From an uncultured Halomonas sp. (GTDB lineage Bacteria > Pseudomonadota > Gammaproteobacteria > Pseudomonadales > Halomonadaceae): DNA of 64,000 nt. Positions within the stretch are counted from its first letter, which is position 1. The number at the start of each line of letters is the position of its first letter. Both the position numbers and the translations under genes were made by a program. The notes under the pieces are model-generated. The model searched no databases. It saw only the letters and a program-made list of their open reading frames with translations, and was not told the DNA's origin. Shown here piece by piece: positions 62,414-64,000 of this stretch. Location: the NCBI RefSeq assembly GCF_947500835.1, contig NZ_CANMTQ010000002.1, forward strand, positions 248,001-312,000, read 5' to 3'.

Positions 62414-63691
62414 TCATCCAAGTACGCTGGGCAGCCACAGGGTCAGGGGTGGGAAAAGAATCAATATCAGCAACACCAGCACCGCGGTCAGCACGAAGGG
62501 CCAGATGGTCTTGAACAGCGCCGTGATTTCGAGGTGGCTGACTGCCGCCGCCACGAACACGCAGGCCCCCATGGGCGGCGTGATCAAGGCGATGGTGATG
62601 TTCAGGGTAATGATAATCCCCAGATGCACCGTATCGATGCCCGCCATCATCGCCACCGGAGCGAAGATCGGGGTGAGCAGCATCAGCGCCGAGACCTCTT
62701 CCATGAACATGCCGGTCACAAAGGTGATACCGCTGAGCATCAGCAACACCAGGACCGGCTGGTCGGTGTAGGGTGCCAGAAGTTCGACGAACTGGGTGGG
62801 CACCTGAGCATAGGAGAGCAGCCAGCTGATCGTCGCTGAGGCCGCCATGATCAGGAAGATCGCCGAGGTGAGCCGGGTCGTCTCGACGATCGCTCGCCAG
62901 AAATCCGTCGAGCGTAGATTACCCAGGGCGATGCCGCAAAGGGCAACGTAGAGCGCCGTCAGCGCGCCGGATTCCGTGGGGGTGACGAAGCCCAGCACGA
63001 TGCCGGCGACGATGATGAACGGCGCGATCAATGCCGGCAAGGCTCCCAGTGCCGCCCTGCCCAGCTCAGCGGCCCCAGGCCAGCCACCACGCTTGGTCAA
63101 CCCTTTGCGCCAGGCGTAGAAGGCATTCATCGCCATGAAGGCCACGCCCAGAACCAATCCGGGAATCACCCCGGCCAGAAACAGATCCCCCACGGAGGTG
63201 TTGGTCAGCGAGGCATACAGGATCATGAAGATGCTGGGGGGAATGATCGGCCCGATCAGCGAACTGCCCGCCGTCAGGCCGGCGGCGAAGGCAGTGGAGT
63301 AGCCCTCCTTGCGCATGGGCGGCACCAGCAGCGAGCCCAGCGCCGAGGTGTCCGCCACGGCGGAGCCATTGACCCCGGCGAAGAACACGCTCGACACCAC
63401 GTTGACATGCCCCATGCCGCCGCGCAGGTGACCGACCAGCAGGCGCGCCAGGCCCATCAGGCGCTCGGTCAGGCCGCTTGCGTTCATCAGGTTGCCGGCC
63501 AGGATGAACAGCGGGATCGCCATCAGCGAGAAGACGTTGATACCGCCGAAGAACTGCTGCGGCATCATGCGCGCCAACATGCCCGGGTCGACGAACATGA
63601 AGCCCACCACCGCCGTCGCCAGCAGGGCGAGGAACAACGGCAGGCCGAGCAGCACATGCACAAGAAAGACCGCCAGCATGGTGAGCGTCAT
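62414..63691 (-). CDS. TRAP transporter large permease (DctM family)
   Basis: This 425-residue membrane protein has the DctM pattern of about twelve helices, with GLPLFLALL near the start, SLMAIPLFILAGNLMN near residue 55, SSLIGPIIPPSIFMI near 140 and GFVTPTESGALTAL near 240. The ATG at 63691 overlaps the DctQ stop by 4 bp. A longer frame to 63919 is spurious. It works with the small permease and a periplasmic binding protein presumably encoded beyond the window. Confidence 0.93.
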   Translation of the reverse strand: MTLTMLAVFLVHVLLGLPLFLALLATAVVGFMFVDPGMLARMMPQQFFGGINVFSLMAIPLFILAGNLMNASGLTERLMGLARLLVGHLRGGMGHVNVVSSVFFAGVNGSAVADTSALGSLLVPPMRKEGYSTAFAAGLTAGSSLIGPIIPPSIFMILYASLTNTSVGDLFLAGVIPGLVLGVAFMAMNAFYAWRKGLTKRGGWPGAAELGRAALGALPALIAPFIIVAGIVLGFVTPTESGALTALYVALCGIALGNLRSTDFWRAIVETTRLTSAIFLIMAASATISWLLSYAQVPTQFVELLAPYTDQPVLVLLMLSGITFVTGMFMEEVSALMLLTPIFAPVAMMAGIDTVHLGIIITLNITIALITPPMGACVFVAAAVSHLEITALFKTIWPFVLTAVLVLLILILFPPLTLWLPSVLG

Positions 63692-64000
63692 ACGTCCTGC
63701 TCCGTCATCGTCTTCAGCGGCGCCGGCCCGTACCAGAGGGCATGCCAGGCCAGCAGAGCGAAGCCGATGGGCATCGACATCATGGGGATGGTACGGCTGA
63801 TGCCCAGACCTGAGCTGGTGAACATAGCTACGGAGTGAGCATAGCGATAGCTGAACAGGGCGCCGCCGATGGCCAGACCCAGGGTCAGCAGCCATTGGTA
63901 AAGATTGAGCAGGCGGCATAGCGGCGTTGGCAATAACCGTTCGATCAAGGCAACCCGCATATGGCCGCCCTCCACCCAGACCGCGCCGGCGGCCAGCAGC
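63688..64000 (-). CDS. TRAP transporter small permease (DctQ family), 5'-truncated by the window edge
   Basis: The frame is open to base 64000 and encodes the C-terminal ~103 residues of a DctQ-like protein: a helix (LYQWLLTLGLAIGGALFSYRY), then SSGLGISRTIPMMSMPIGFALLAWHA, typical of the last two helices. The GTG at 63975 is internal. Its ATGA overlap with the large permease marks one operon. Confidence 0.88.
   Translation of the reverse strand, partial: LLAAGAVWVEGGHMRVALIERLLPTPLCRLLNLYQWLLTLGLAIGGALFSYRYAHSVAMFTSSGLGISRTIPMMSMPIGFALLAWHALWYGPAPLKTMTEQDV

Noticed and set aside
63692..63919. 76-residue extension of the TRAP large permease
   Set aside because: It overlaps the small permease in another frame and reads as low-complexity Arg/His sequence; the ATG at 63691 gives the usual N-terminus.
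1..64000. tRNA, rRNA, CRISPR arrays, complete insertion sequences or prophage
   Set aside because: I looked for cloverleaf-like segments, regularly spaced repeats, transposases and integrases on both strands and found none I could support.

Overview
The window reads as chromosome of a moderately GC-rich, salt-adapted gammaproteobacterium, most likely a Halomonas-type member of the Halomonadaceae. This is inferred from the mix of three BCCT osmolyte/betaine-type carriers, creatinine catabolism, a pseudomonad-like narXL/narK/narGHJI cluster and an IucB/IucC-type siderophore pair. No 16S or other taxonomic marker is present. There is no tRNA, rRNA, CRISPR array, phage or complete insertion sequence.

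Layout. (1) 1-2159: end of a hydroxamate-citrate siderophore operon (acetyltransferase fragment, IucC-type synthetase). (2) 2160-13287: small-molecule uptake and catabolism: a BCCT carrier with a CocE/NonD hydrolase, a HAD phosphatase, an amphi-Trp protein, a sodium:solute symporter with a tiny membrane partner and divergent LysR regulator, and a creatinine operon (creatinase, BCCT carrier, creatininase). (3) 13422-17776: a hybrid histidine kinase overlapping a REC-GGDEF-EAL protein. (4) 18133-19429: a broken M24/DddP-like gene and a CvfB-type RNA-binding protein. (5) 19451-27098: a five-gene operon (aldehyde dehydrogenase, degenerate M19 protein, BCCT, a 584-residue unknown, DUF3726) with a divergent LysR regulator. 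(6) 27163-29457: an AT-rich accessory patch with an orphan ribbon-helix-helix protein, two unknown membrane proteins and a MazEF-type toxin-antitoxin pair. (7) 29509-51045: nitrate respiration: DNR-like regulator, PpiC, narIJHG, four NarK-type carriers, narXL, a universal stress protein, FNR/ANR and a HemN-like protein. (8) 51093-56175: SirB2-like protein, a persulfide dioxygenase-like hydrolase with two YeeE/YedE half-transporters, then DsbG and DsbD. (9) 56443-59584: a four-gene cluster (acyl-CoA dehydrogenase-like, PIG-L deacetylase, NodS-like methyltransferase, GT2 glycosyltransferase) of unknown product. (10) 59920-64000: an Aer-like chemoreceptor, then a D-Ala-D-Ala dipeptidase downstream of a TRAP transporter that runs off the window.

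How it works together. Region 7 is a nearly complete nitrate-respiration island: NarX/NarL sense nitrate, FNR and the DNR-like protein sense oxygen or nitrogen oxides, NarK-type carriers move nitrate and nitrite, and NarGHI reduces nitrate after assembly by NarJ. FNR-like boxes and NarL-like heptamers lie where this model predicts. Regions 2 and 5 scavenge methylated nitrogen compounds: creatinine to sarcosine and urea is well supported, while the substrates of the CocE/BCCT and M19/DUF3726 modules are unknown.

The best candidates for undescribed biology are the HemN-like protein that has lost its radical-SAM cluster ligands, the DUF3726/M19/584-residue operon, and the acyl-CoA dehydrogenase/PIG-L/NodS/GT2 cluster. 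A narK gene with an in-frame amber codon and a dddP-like gene with an internal deletion show recent decay.
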